DNA from: Methylorubrum rhodinum
GTDB taxonomy: Bacteria > Pseudomonadota > Alphaproteobacteria > Rhizobiales > Beijerinckiaceae
Direction of reading: 5' to 3'
Assembly: GCF_014199935.1 (NCBI RefSeq)
Contig: NZ_JACHOP010000011.1
Location: 1 to 64,000 of the forward strand
DNA: 64,000 nt
Shown: piece after piece, positions 17,155-27,394 of the stretch
How the letters are laid out: every line of letters starts with the position of its first letter
How positions within the stretch are numbered: the first letter of the stretch is position 1
Position numbers and translations under genes: made by a program
The notes under the pieces: generated by a model
The model's input: only the letters and a program-made list of their open reading frames with translations
Database searches by the model: none
What the model was told of the DNA's origin: nothing

Positions 17155-17460
17155 TCAGCCCAGCAGGTCGTCCAGGCCGAGGGACAGCGCCCCGGCGAGC
17201 TTGCGATAGGTCTCGACCGTCCCTTCCCGCCGCCCGGTCTCGATCTGCGACAGGTAGGGCTGGGCGAGGCCGGCCCGCTCCGCGAGCGCCCGGACGGTCA
17301 GGCCGCGATGCTCGCGCCAGACCCGGAGCCGGCTCTCGCCCAAGAGCAGCCGGTCCACGATCTCGGCCGGGATCAGTTCCTCCTCGCCGGAGGCCAGGCG
17401 CTCCCGGAATGTCGCGAGGGCGGCGCGGTCGGCGTTGTCCTCGGCTGCCTCAACGTTCAT
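17155..17460 (-). CDS. XRE-family HTH protein
   Basis: Small DNA-binding protein of 101 aa. The C-terminal half is a classic Cro/CI-type HTH: RVWREHRGLTVRALAERAGLAQPYLSQIETGRREGTVETYRKLAGALSLGLDDLL. The N-terminal part (LATFRERLASGEEELIPAEIVDRLLLGESRLRV) looks like the dimerisation helix of chromosomal antitoxins of the HigA/RelB-linked type, but no toxin-like gene adjoins it. ATG 17460 starts just before the conserved region. Function beyond DNA binding is unknown. Confidence 0.8.
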   Translation of the reverse strand: MNVEAAEDNADRAALATFRERLASGEEELIPAEIVDRLLLGESRLRVWREHRGLTVRALAERAGLAQPYLSQIETGRREGTVETYRKLAGALSLGLDDLLG

Positions 17461-17593
17461 CGGCGCTTTTCCTACGCACTGGGCCGGTGCCTGCATCTCC
17501 CGCGGGCAGTATCGGGCGCCGCAGCCGGGATGGCGAGGGCATGACGCCGATGGTGTAACCGGTGCTTCACTCAAATGCCGCGAGACCGCGACC

Positions 17594-17746
17594 ATGCCCC
17601 CGAACGACGACCGCGCCGCCCGCCTCAAGGCGGCCCTGCGCGACAACCTGCGCCGCCGCAAGACGCAGGCCCGCGGCCGCGCCGAGGAGCCGGCCGAAGC
17701 CGCGCCGCCCGCGCCACAACCCGAAAAAGACCGGCCGGAACGCTGA
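17594..17746 (+). CDS. Small basic protein (50 aa) upstream of murA
   Basis: A 50-residue, Arg/Lys/Ala-rich protein (RAARLKAALRDNLRRRKTQARGR followed by an Ala/Pro/Glu tail). I recall similar short basic proteins with the pattern ALRENLRRRKAQAR near murA in other Hyphomicrobiales, which supports it as real. It is divergent from the XRE gene and points toward murA, but an opposite-strand gene (17801-18130) sits between. Function unknown; the charge suggests nucleic-acid contact. Confidence 0.6.
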   Translation: MPPNDDRAARLKAALRDNLRRRKTQARGRAEEPAEAAPPAPQPEKDRPER

Positions 17747-17800
17747 GCCGAGCGATCCGGCCCTGCCGGGGTGCCGTCGGTTGTGATCGCGCGCTCACCT

Positions 17801-18130
17801 TCAGCGTTCTGCCTCGCCTCCGGCGCGCTCCAACGCGACGTCGAGCGTGGTCCAGTTGCCGACCTCGATGCCATCCCCATCGTAGATCAGGTAGCCGTGG
17901 ATCGAATCCTCCGGCACCGGCATGGAGGTGATCGTCCGTCCCTCGACGGTTGTCGATCGCGACGGCAACTGGGACGCCAACGCGACGAGTTCCTGCTCGG
18001 TGATGGACGCGAGCGTGTGGGCGCCGGCAGCGCTGGCAGCCGCGAGCGAGGGAAAGACCTCGGTGAGGGTCTGGTAGGGGATCGGCGTCTTCCAGGGCGG
18101 GAAGATCGCCAGTTTCACCGTGTATGCCAC
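17801..18130 (-). CDS. Conserved hypothetical protein (109 aa)
   Basis: Cytoplasmic protein of 109 aa with no domain I recognise. The sequence is of mixed composition with normal codon use (MAYTVKLAIFPPWKTPIPY, SIHGYLIYDGDGIEVGNWTTLDVAL) and lacks signal peptide or membrane segments. The DGDGIEVGNWTTLDVALERA ending suggests a small alpha/beta fold. Transcribed opposite to its neighbours between the small basic protein gene and murA. Confidence 0.6.
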   Translation of the reverse strand: MAYTVKLAIFPPWKTPIPYQTLTEVFPSLAAASAAGAHTLASITEQELVALASQLPSRSTTVEGRTITSMPVPEDSIHGYLIYDGDGIEVGNWTTLDVALERAGGEAER

Positions 18131-18365
18131 CGGCCGAGCGCCCCTTCGTCACCCGCTGATTCGAAGACCCGAGATCGCGATGCACGAAAGGACACCCGAA
18201 ATCGGGCACGACTCTGACGCCGGCCCGATGTTGCGGCCACGCTTCTTCTTTTCGCCGGACTGCGCCTATACCTGACCCATGAGGCGATGCGCAGGTCAGG
18301 CCGCGCATCCGTGAAAAGACGATGCGACCGCCGCGGGGCCCGACGCCCGCGAGCCGAGGACCCCC

Positions 18366-19651
<1,286 letters not shown>

Positions 19652-19655
<4 letters not shown>

Positions 19656-19954
19656 TAGGGGGCGACGCCGCCGCGCTTGGTCCCGAAGCCGGGGATGTCG
19701 CAGGCGCACGGGCTGTTGGGCGGCGCGAGCCAGGTCGGGCAGCTGCCGCGCGCCGTGACGCAGAGGCTCCCGCGCGGGTCGCCGTCGTAGCGCCGCACCC
19801 GTGCCGGGGGCGGCGGCGGCTCGTAGTAATAACCCTGGGGCGGCGCATAGCGGCGGGGCGGACCGTAGCCGTCGTCGTAGTACTGGGCGGCGGCCGGACC
19901 GGCGACCGAGCCCAGGATCAGGGCGGCGCCCAGCGCCGGAAGTCCACGTCGCAT
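19652..19954 (-). CDS. Small secreted Tyr/Pro-rich protein
   Basis: Protein of 100 aa with a signal peptide ([23 protein letters not shown]) and a mature part rich in Tyr, Pro and Arg ([31 protein letters not shown]). The C-terminal part has three cysteines ([16 protein letters not shown] gives more) that could form disulfides: Cys-containing segment [13 protein letters not shown] and [10 protein letters not shown]. It is inserted, on the opposite strand, between murA and the DUF2948 gene, with its stop overlapping that of murA by 4 bp. Function unknown; probably periplasmic. Confidence 0.7.
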
Positions 19955-20103
19955 CGTCTCCTCCTGAAGAGTCCGGCAATCGTGGCCGGACGCTTCTGAA
20001 CGGGCGATGAGGAAAGCCGTTCCGGTTGCCGGGAACCGGTCGCGTCGCTACCTACGCCCCAGATTCTCCCGTCATCGGCGCCTTCGGGCGCCCGGAGCCA
20101 GCA

Positions 20104-20556
20104 ATGGAGCTTCTCAAGCTCGCCGCCCTCGATGCCGAGGATCTCGCCGTGATCTCGGCCCACCTGCAGGACGCGGTCCTGCGGGCGGGCGATCTCGCGT
20201 GGCTGCCGGGCGAGCACCGTTTCGTGCTGGTGGCACGCCGGTTCGACTGGTCGGTCGCTCCCGGCGAGGCGCCCCGGCGGCGGCTCGCCGGCGTGCATTT
20301 CGAGCGCGTCAACGGCGTGAAGACCCGCGGCATCACGCCCGGCGCCTCCTCCGACGACACCTTGAGCCTGCTCGCCATCACGTTCGAGGAGGACGAGGCG
20401 CCTTCAGGCGTCGCGACGCTCGTCTTCTCCGGGGGGGCCGCGATCCGCCTCGACCTCGAATGCATCGAGGTGCGCCTGAAGGATCTCGGCCCCGTCTGGG
20501 AGGCCGACGGCACGCCCGACCACGAGGCGCCCCCCCTCGTCGAGACCCGCCCGTGA
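20104..20556 (+). CDS. DUF2948 family protein
   Basis: Protein of 150 aa matching the DUF2948 pattern: LKLAALDAEDLAVISAHLQDAVLRAGDLAWLPGEHRFVLVARRFDW near the start and FSGGAAIRLDLECIEVRLKDLG at the end. Members are found next to hisD across Hyphomicrobiales, as here, but have no established function. ATG 20104 begins the conserved region; the frame is open upstream without homologous sequence. Likely cotranscribed with hisD, separated by a short triplicated repeat. Confidence 0.85.
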   Translation: MELLKLAALDAEDLAVISAHLQDAVLRAGDLAWLPGEHRFVLVARRFDWSVAPGEAPRRRLAGVHFERVNGVKTRGITPGASSDDTLSLLAITFEEDEAPSGVATLVFSGGAAIRLDLECIEVRLKDLGPVWEADGTPDHEAPPLVETRP

Positions 20557-20600
20557 CCCCCTCTCGCAAGCCCCCCTCTCGCAAGCTCCCCTCTCGCAAG
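20557..20600 (+). repeat. Three tandem copies of a 15-bp unit
   Basis: Three adjacent units of CCCCTCTCGCAAG plus two variable bases fill almost the entire gap between the DUF2948 stop and hisD. The last copy ends 14 bp before the hisD ATG at 20615. Perfect short tandem copies so close to a start codon can change in number by slippage and so alter spacing or leader length. Confidence 0.9.
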
Positions 20601-20614
20601 ACCGGCCCCGCCCG

Positions 20615-21910
<1,296 letters not shown>

Positions 21911-21998
21911 AATTCTTGCCTGTGGCGCGGGCTTTCGGCTCATGTCACGGGAGAGCGGTGCCCGCGGATTCGGCACCGGAACGAAGAAGGCGGCGGCG

Positions 21999-22502
21999 AT
22001 GACGGCCGAAGCGGCGCAAGCGGCGGGGGAGAAGCCGAGGAACCGGCTCGCGGCGGTGCGCCTCGACGAGGCCTCGATCAGCCGCGGCAACCCGGATCAG
22101 GAGCACGAGCGCGCCATCGCGATCTACGACATCCTGGAAGACAACTCCTTCACGATTCCCGATCGCGACGACGGCCCTTACGCCCTCGTCCTCGGGCTGG
22201 TGGAGAACAAGCTCTCCTTCGCGATCGCGACCGAGGGCGGCGAGCCGGTGATGACCCACCTGCTGTCGCTGACGCCGTTCCGGCGGGTCATCCGCGACTA
22301 CGAGATGATCTGCGAGAGCTATTACAGCGCGATCCGCACCGCCTCGCCGACGCAGATCGAGGCGATCGACATGGGCCGGCGCGGCCTGCACAACGAGGCC
22401 TCGGAGCTGCTGCGCCAGCGCCTCGAAGGCAAGGTGGATCTCGACCACAACACCGCGCGGCGCCTGTTCACCCTGGTCTTCGCCCTGCACTGGAAGGGCT
22501 GA
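21999..22502 (+). CDS. UPF0262 family protein
   Basis: Protein of 167 aa matching UPF0262, an alphaproteobacterial family of unknown function: [52 protein letters not shown] and [23 protein letters not shown] 21999 has an AAGAAGG ribosome-binding sequence and gives family length; ATG 21942 lies further upstream without one. The position between hisD and the phosphatase gene is conserved in the order. Confidence 0.9.
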   Translation: MTAEAAQAAGEKPRNRLAAVRLDEASISRGNPDQEHERAIAIYDILEDNSFTIPDRDDGPYALVLGLVENKLSFAIATEGGEPVMTHLLSLTPFRRVIRDYEMICESYYSAIRTASPTQIEAIDMGRRGLHNEASELLRQRLEGKVDLDHNTARRLFTLVFALHWKG

Positions 22503-22624
22503 GCGAGACCGTCCGCGCATCATCCTGCCCGTGGCATCGGACGAGCCGGAAAAACGTTGCGCTTTCAGGCGACGCGGGGCGGCCCTATGACGAGTGACGC
22601 GAGGCGGCCTTCGTAAGGCGGGGC

Positions 22625-23098
22625 ATGGCGGACGACGCGATCCCGGGGACGGGGCCGAAGAAGCGGCGGGTGCAGTCCGTCCTGTTCATGTGCAACTTCA
22701 ACGCGGTGCGCTCGCTCGCGGCGGAGGCGATCGCGCGCCATTATTTCGGCAAGTCGACCTACGTGCAGTCGGCGGGCGTGCGCTCGGGCGAACCGAGCGA
22801 CCCCTTCATGATCGGGGCGCTCGACGAGATCGGCATCGACGCCTCCCGCCACAAGCCGCGCACGGTCGAGCAGCTGGAGGATTGGGAGGGGCTGAACTTC
22901 GACCTGATCATCACCCTTTCGCCGGAAGCCCACCACCGCGCCCTGGAGCTGACCCACACGGTCGCGGCGGACGTGGAATACTGGCCGACCCCCGATCCGA
23001 CGCTGAACCAGGACGGCACCCGCGAACAGCGCCTCGACGGCTACCGCGACGTCCGCGACGGGCTGACCTACCGGATCAAGACGCGGCTGAAGGGGTGA
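22625..23098 (+). CDS. Low-molecular-weight protein-tyrosine-phosphatase-like protein
   Basis: Protein of 157 aa with the CX5R(S) loop at C23-R29 (FMCNFNAVRS), the signature of the low-molecular-weight phosphatase/arsenate reductase fold. The C-terminal Asp region DPTLNQDGTREQRLDGYRDVRDGL follows family style. Substrate is unknown; in this syntenic cluster it is often labelled ArsC-like without proof. In many relatives infA, maf and yacG follow; here the next gene is an opposite-strand NlpC/P60 peptidase whose 3' end overlaps by 23 bp. Confidence 0.85.
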   Translation: MADDAIPGTGPKKRRVQSVLFMCNFNAVRSLAAEAIARHYFGKSTYVQSAGVRSGEPSDPFMIGALDEIGIDASRHKPRTVEQLEDWEGLNFDLIITLSPEAHHRALELTHTVAADVEYWPTPDPTLNQDGTREQRLDGYRDVRDGLTYRIKTRLKG

Positions 23099-23978
23099 AC
23101 GCTCCGGTTTCTGCCAACTCCGCCGTCATTGCCAGACGCCGGATCGAGGTGACTGCCCCGAAGCTCTTCTCGGCGATGCGGGCCACCGCCACCGCCAGGG
23201 GCTCAACCGCCACCGCCATGTGATGGCCGTTGGCGTGGATGAGTCGTTCGGCGTCGAGCATCATCCCGACATGACCCTTCCAGAACACGAGGTCGCCGCG
23301 GCACAGCCCGTCGAGGCCGGGGGGCAGCGCCGTGCCGAGCGCCCGCTCCTGCTGGTCGGCGTCGCGCGGGCAGACCAGCCCCGCGCTCTCCAGGCAGAGC
23401 TGGACCAGGCCGGAGCAGTCGAGCCCGAGGGTGGTGCGCCCGCCCCACAGATAGGGGGTGCCGACGAGCCGTTCGGCCAAAGCCGCGGCGTCGGGCTCGG
23501 TATGTCCGAGAGGCACCGCGTGGCCGGCGAAGACGGAGCCGCCACTCGCGAGCTGCCAGTACTCGCCTTCCCGCGCCTGCGCCGCGAAGGCGGCGCCGAG
23601 GCTGAGATGCGCGATGGGCGGGCGCTTCAGGTCGGGGGCGGGATAGACGAAGGTGCGGAGCGCCGCGACCCGGTGGGTCGGCGCCGGGTCGGCGGGCCCG
23701 AGCGCGGCCTCGGGCAGGTAGCCGACATAGGCGTCGCGGACGATCTGGGCGAAGGCGAAGCCGTCGCGCACGTCGTAGACGGTGACCGCGTCGCCCATCA
23801 CGGCTTCCGTGTCGAGCCCGGCCGCCACGTCGGGCCGGCGGCGCAGCGGCGCCGACGGAACCGCGATCCGGGCGGGCCTGCCCTCGACGAAGCGCTCCGC
23901 CGCGACCTGCCCGCGTAGGCAGATGTCGGCGAGATCGGGCCGGGCGGGGGTGAGGCGGGGGTCGAGATCGGGCGGCAT
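23076..23978 (-). CDS. NlpC/P60 cell-wall peptidase with SH3-like domains
   Basis: Predicted peptidoglycan endopeptidase (300 aa). Residues about 25-155 hold two SH3-like segments (VTVYDVRDGFAFAQIVRDAYVGYL and LASGGSVFAGHA), and the C-terminal NlpC/P60 domain has the catalytic Cys188 in LDCSGLVQ, His236 in KGHVGMM and His248 in IHANGHH. LVGTPYLWGGRTTLGLDCSG is a family hallmark. No signal peptide is evident from ATG 23978, the start that precedes the conserved PPDLDPRLTPARPDLAD segment. The last 23 bp overlap the phosphatase gene. Confidence 0.9.
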   Translation of the reverse strand: MPPDLDPRLTPARPDLADICLRGQVAAERFVEGRPARIAVPSAPLRRRPDVAAGLDTEAVMGDAVTVYDVRDGFAFAQIVRDAYVGYLPEAALGPADPAPTHRVAALRTFVYPAPDLKRPPIAHLSLGAAFAAQAREGEYWQLASGGSVFAGHAVPLGHTEPDAAALAERLVGTPYLWGGRTTLGLDCSGLVQLCLESAGLVCPRDADQQERALGTALPPGLDGLCRGDLVFWKGHVGMMLDAERLIHANGHHMAVAVEPLAVAVARIAEKSFGAVTSIRRLAMTAELAETGAFTPSAAS

Positions 23979-24250
23979 CGCTCCGGTTGATCCCACGATC
24001 CGGGCGGGATTTCGGCGCCGGCCGCGCGGTCGAACGCGTCGCCGCAGCGTCCATTGCATTGCGGCATATTGCCCGATCGGGTTCGTTCTGTGGCGGTTCC
24101 ATCGAATGTGCTGGCGCGCGTCGGTGTTCGGCGCGCATCCTGCATGCGTCGCAAGCGGGAGTATCCGCCGGGCAGCCATGCGGCCGGCGGTCCGTCACGC
24201 CCGAGTTCGATGCAGTGCACAAACCGGGCGGACCGTCCTAAGATCGGCGC

Positions 24251-24631
24251 ATGAACACCGCGAGTCGTGCCGTGAAGAAGACGCCCAAGAGCTTCCAGGA
24301 CCTGCCTCCGATCCGCGTGCGGCGCGAGCCGCCGACGGTCGCCGAGGCGGTCGCCGCCGCCCAGGACCTCGCCGACGATGTCGACCAGCAGGTCGAGATC
24401 GCCGCCGGGCTGATCGGGCTCGATCCCGACGAGGTGCGCCCGCACGTGGTGGCCGCCGCCAAGGCCGCCGCCGCGCGCCCGCCGCGGGGCCCCGAGCCGC
24501 GCATGGAGCATCGCATCATGGCGCCCGCGAGCCCCAACCGGGCTCCGCCCCGGGCGGTCATCGTCGAGCGCCGCAGCCGCCCGGCCGTGGTGGTCGAGCG
24601 CCGCACGCGCCCGTTCGAGCCGCGGCGCTGA
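24251..24631 (+). CDS. Hypothetical Arg/Pro-rich protein (126 aa)
   Basis: Protein with an N-terminal conserved-looking half (VKKTPKSFQDLPPIRVRREPPTVAEAVAAAQDLADDVDQQVEIAAGLIGLDPDEVRPHV) and a basic, Arg/Pro-rich C-terminal half (IVERRSRPAVVVERRTRPFEPRR). No signal or membrane segment. I do not recognise the family. Its stop lies only 3 bp from the stop of the opposite-strand SDR gene. The upstream gap (23979-24250) shows no other gene. Confidence 0.6.
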   Translation: MNTASRAVKKTPKSFQDLPPIRVRREPPTVAEAVAAAQDLADDVDQQVEIAAGLIGLDPDEVRPHVVAAAKAAAARPPRGPEPRMEHRIMAPASPNRAPPRAVIVERRSRPAVVVERRTRPFEPRR

Positions 24632-24634
24632 GGC

Positions 24635-25333
24635 TTACCAAGCCAGCGTCTCGCCCCGGTAGTCGAGATAGGCTACGTCCCGGCGGCCCGCGAACGCTTC
24701 GATCACTGTGACCATGCCGGCGACGCTGGTCCCGACGTCGAGATCGGCCTCCGCGCCGCCCATGTCGGTGCGGACCCAACCGGGATGCAGCAGCAGGATG
24801 CCGTAGTCGCGCTCCGCGTGGCGCACGGCGAAGCTGCGGGCGTTGGTGTTGAGCGCCGCCTTGCTGGCCCGGTAGTTCTCCCAGCCGCCGTCCTCGTTGA
24901 GCGCGACGCTGCCGAGGATCGAGGACATGAAGGCGAGCGTCCCGCCGGGGGCGATCCGGTCGGCGAAGGCCTCCGCGAACAGGATCGGGCTCACCGCATT
25001 GGTCAGGTAGACCTGCGCGCTGACCGCGCGGGAGACCGCATGCAGCGGCTTGTCCGATTCGGTCGCCACGCCCGCCACCACGAAGACGAGGTCGAATTTT
25101 TCGCTTCCCAGCCGCTGGCGCAGGGCGGCGACGGAGGCGTCGTCGTCGATGTCCACCGTCTCGATCCGGACTCCCTGGAGCCGAAGGTTTTCGTGATCCG
25201 GTGACGACTTGCGAACCGTCGCGACGACGCGCCAGTCACGGTCGTGCAGCGACTCGGCGAGTCCGAGCCCGAGCCCGCGCGAGGCCCCGACGATGAGCGC
25301 GCGCCGTTCTTCGGTGATCGCCGGTTCCGCCAT
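24635..25333 (-). CDS. Short-chain dehydrogenase/reductase
   Basis: Classical SDR of 232 aa, NAD(P)-dependent. The Rossmann motif VGASRGLGLG is at about residues 15-24, and the catalytic Tyr154/Lys158 are in ENYRASKAALN with the preceding serine in FMSSILGS. Substrate unknown. The layout with a C-terminal YLDYRGETLAW is common for csgA-like SDRs. ATG 25333 directly precedes the fold; divergent from the YihY-type gene. Confidence 0.88.
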   Translation of the reverse strand: MAEPAITEERRALIVGASRGLGLGLAESLHDRDWRVVATVRKSSPDHENLRLQGVRIETVDIDDDASVAALRQRLGSEKFDLVFVVAGVATESDKPLHAVSRAVSAQVYLTNAVSPILFAEAFADRIAPGGTLAFMSSILGSVALNEDGGWENYRASKAALNTNARSFAVRHAERDYGILLLHPGWVRTDMGGAEADLDVGTSVAGMVTVIEAFAGRRDVAYLDYRGETLAW

Positions 25334-25467
25334 GGATTTCGCCCGTTTTCTCGCGCCGCTGCCGTCCGACGCACGGGGCCCGCCCTCGGTTCCCAGGCAT
25401 GCGGGAACGGCCAAGCCTGAGTGACGTTGAACGGGGCATTCCCACCGTCCGAAAACCGCCGCGACCG

Positions 25468-26646
25468 ATGTCCGCCTCCCCCAGCCCCACGCCCCGGCCG
25501 GCCGGGGAGACCGCCTCGTCGCCCACCGGCGCCGTGCTCTGGACCGTGTTCGCCGGCCTCGCCCTTGTGGCGCTCGCCGCCGCGCCGCGGCGGGCGGCTC
25601 CGTCCCTTCCGGTCGAGGACGAGGAGGAGCCCCGCGACAAGCCGAAGACCAGCGGCGGCGCCCATTCCCACGAGGGCCGGGCCGCGCGCTGGGTGGCGGC
25701 GACGCAGGGCGACCGCGGGCGCGACGCCGACCATCCGGGCGAGATTCCCGCTCCCGGCTGGTGGGACATCGTCGTGCGGGTCTACCAGGAGTTCCTGAAG
25801 GACCGGGTGATGTCGGTGGCCGCCGGCGTCACCTTCTACTCGCTGCTGTCGCTGTTTCCGGCCATCGCCGCTCTGGTAACCTGCTACGGCCTGATCGCCG
25901 ATGCCAACACCATCAACGTCCATCTCGCCCTGCTCCAGGGCGTGCTGCCGGGCAGCGCCCTCGAGATCATCGGCGATCAGGTCAAGCGCATCGCGGCCAA
26001 GGGCGGGGGCACGCTCGGGGTCACCTTCTTCACCTCTCTGACGCTGTCGCTGTGGAGCGCCAACGCCGCCATGAAGGCGATGTTCGATGCGTTGAACGTG
26101 GTCTACGAGGAGGAGGAGAAGCGCAACTTCTTCTGGCTCAACCTCCGCTCGCTCACCTTCACGGCGGGCGCGCTGCTGTTCGTCATCCTGGCGCTGACCG
26201 CCATCGTGGTCCTGCCGGTGGTGTTCAATTTCCTCGGGCTCGGCGACGGGGCGCGGCTGATCGCGCTGGCGCGCTGGCCGGCGCTCCTCCTCGTCCTGCT
26301 CGGGGGGCTCGCCGTGCTCTACCGCTACGGCCCGAGCCGCGAGCGAGCGCGCTGGCGCTGGGTCGGCGCGGGGAGCGTCGTGGCCGGCGTGCTCTGGCTG
26401 CTCGCCTCGCTCCTGTTCTCCTGGTACGTCGCCAGCTTCGGCAATTACAACGAGACCTACGGCACGCTCGGCGGCGTGATCGGCTTCATGACCTGGATCT
26501 GGATCTCGGCGATCATCGTGCTGGTCGGCGGCGAGATCAACGCCGAGATCGAGCACCAGACCGCCCGCGATTCGACCACGCGCCCGGTGCGGCCGCTGGG
26601 CCGGCGCGGCGCCCGCATGGCGGATACGGTCGGGGCGGCGGCCTGA
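25468..26646 (+). CDS. YihY/virulence-factor BrkB family membrane protein
   Basis: Inner-membrane protein of 392 aa. After a Pro/Ala-rich N-terminus with one hydrophobic helix (VLWTVFAGLALVALAAAP) and a charged linker comes the YihY core: WWDIVVRVYQEFLKDRVMSVAAGVTFYSLLSLFPAIAALVTCYG, then four further hydrophobic helices and the signature FGNYNETYGTLGGVIGFMTWIWISAIIVLVGGEINAEIE. YihY proteins are often called ribonuclease BN by old misannotation; their real role is not known. The N-terminal extension of about 100 residues is longer than in E. coli YihY. Confidence 0.9.
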   Translation: MSASPSPTPRPAGETASSPTGAVLWTVFAGLALVALAAAPRRAAPSLPVEDEEEPRDKPKTSGGAHSHEGRAARWVAATQGDRGRDADHPGEIPAPGWWDIVVRVYQEFLKDRVMSVAAGVTFYSLLSLFPAIAALVTCYGLIADANTINVHLALLQGVLPGSALEIIGDQVKRIAAKGGGTLGVTFFTSLTLSLWSANAAMKAMFDALNVVYEEEEKRNFFWLNLRSLTFTAGALLFVILALTAIVVLPVVFNFLGLGDGARLIALARWPALLLVLLGGLAVLYRYGPSRERARWRWVGAGSVVAGVLWLLASLLFSWYVASFGNYNETYGTLGGVIGFMTWIWISAIIVLVGGEINAEIEHQTARDSTTRPVRPLGRRGARMADTVGAAA

Positions 26647-26757
26647 GGATTCGGCCCGAGATATCTGGTATACCAGAGAGGCCGCGCCGCCGGGCCGCAC
26701 TCCTGGATCGGGCCGGCAACGCCTACCTTTCGAACCAGAAAAGACCCGGAGGACGCC

Positions 26758-27171
26758 ATGGCCGGAACCGACACGCTCAACCCGCCCGAGACCCGCACCG
26801 AGGACGAGTGGCGCGCCGCGCTCACGCCCGAGCAGTACCGCGTGCTGCGCGAGCACGGCACCGAGCGGGCCGGCACGAGCTGCCTGAACGCCGAGAAGCG
26901 GGCCGGCACGTTCTTCTGCGCCGGCTGCGGCGCGCCCCTGTTCGAGACCGGCACCAAGTACGAGTCGGGCAGCGGCTGGCCGAGCTTCTTCGCGCCGCTG
27001 GAGGGCGCGGTGGAGACGCAGACCGATCGCAGCCACTGGATGACCCGCACCGAGGTGCATTGCGCCCGCTGCAAGGGCCATCTCGGCCACGTCTTCGAGG
27101 ACGGCCCGGCGCCGACCGGCCTGCGCTACTGCATGAACGGCGTCTCCCTGAACTTCGAGCCGGCCGACTGA
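26758..27171 (+). CDS. msrB: Peptide-methionine (R)-S-oxide reductase
   Basis: Repairs methionine-R-sulfoxide in proteins (137 aa, cytoplasmic). Catalytic Cys125 is in [12 protein letters not shown], the structural zinc site is C54/C57 and C102/C105 (CAGCG, CARCK), and Cys42 in GTSCLN can act as resolving cysteine with thioredoxin as reductant. Length and order match the family well. Single gene following the YihY-type gene on the same strand with a 111-bp gap. Confidence 0.96.
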   Translation: MAGTDTLNPPETRTEDEWRAALTPEQYRVLREHGTERAGTSCLNAEKRAGTFFCAGCGAPLFETGTKYESGSGWPSFFAPLEGAVETQTDRSHWMTRTEVHCARCKGHLGHVFEDGPAPTGLRYCMNGVSLNFEPAD

Positions 27172-27394
27172 AGTCGGACCTCCGGTTCCGGACCGGACCC
27201 GCACGAATTCAACGGGTTTTCGCCATCGGGGCCGGGGGTTTTTAGCTCCGAGGCTTGCCGTGTGGTTGTTTGCGCGCCATCACTTGCCGACGAAGGCCAT
27301 GGTCAAGACTTGGTGAAGGCTCGGACCCGTCGGCGCCGTCCGCCCGGCAGGTCGCGGGCCGCACCGGAGGCGAGCCGGCTCCGGAGGGAAGTGT

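Noticed and set aside
17155..17460. XRE protein as antitoxin of a toxin-antitoxin pair with the 50-aa basic gene
   Set aside because: The two genes are divergent, not overlapping, and the small basic protein resembles short proteins found near murA instead of a known toxin.
20557..20600. CRISPR-like short direct repeats before hisD
   Set aside because: The units are 15 bp, directly adjacent without spacers, and only three; there are no cas genes in the window.
25468..26646. Ribonuclease BN
   Set aside because: YihY-family proteins were given this name through an old error; the sequence is a multi-helix membrane protein without nuclease motifs.
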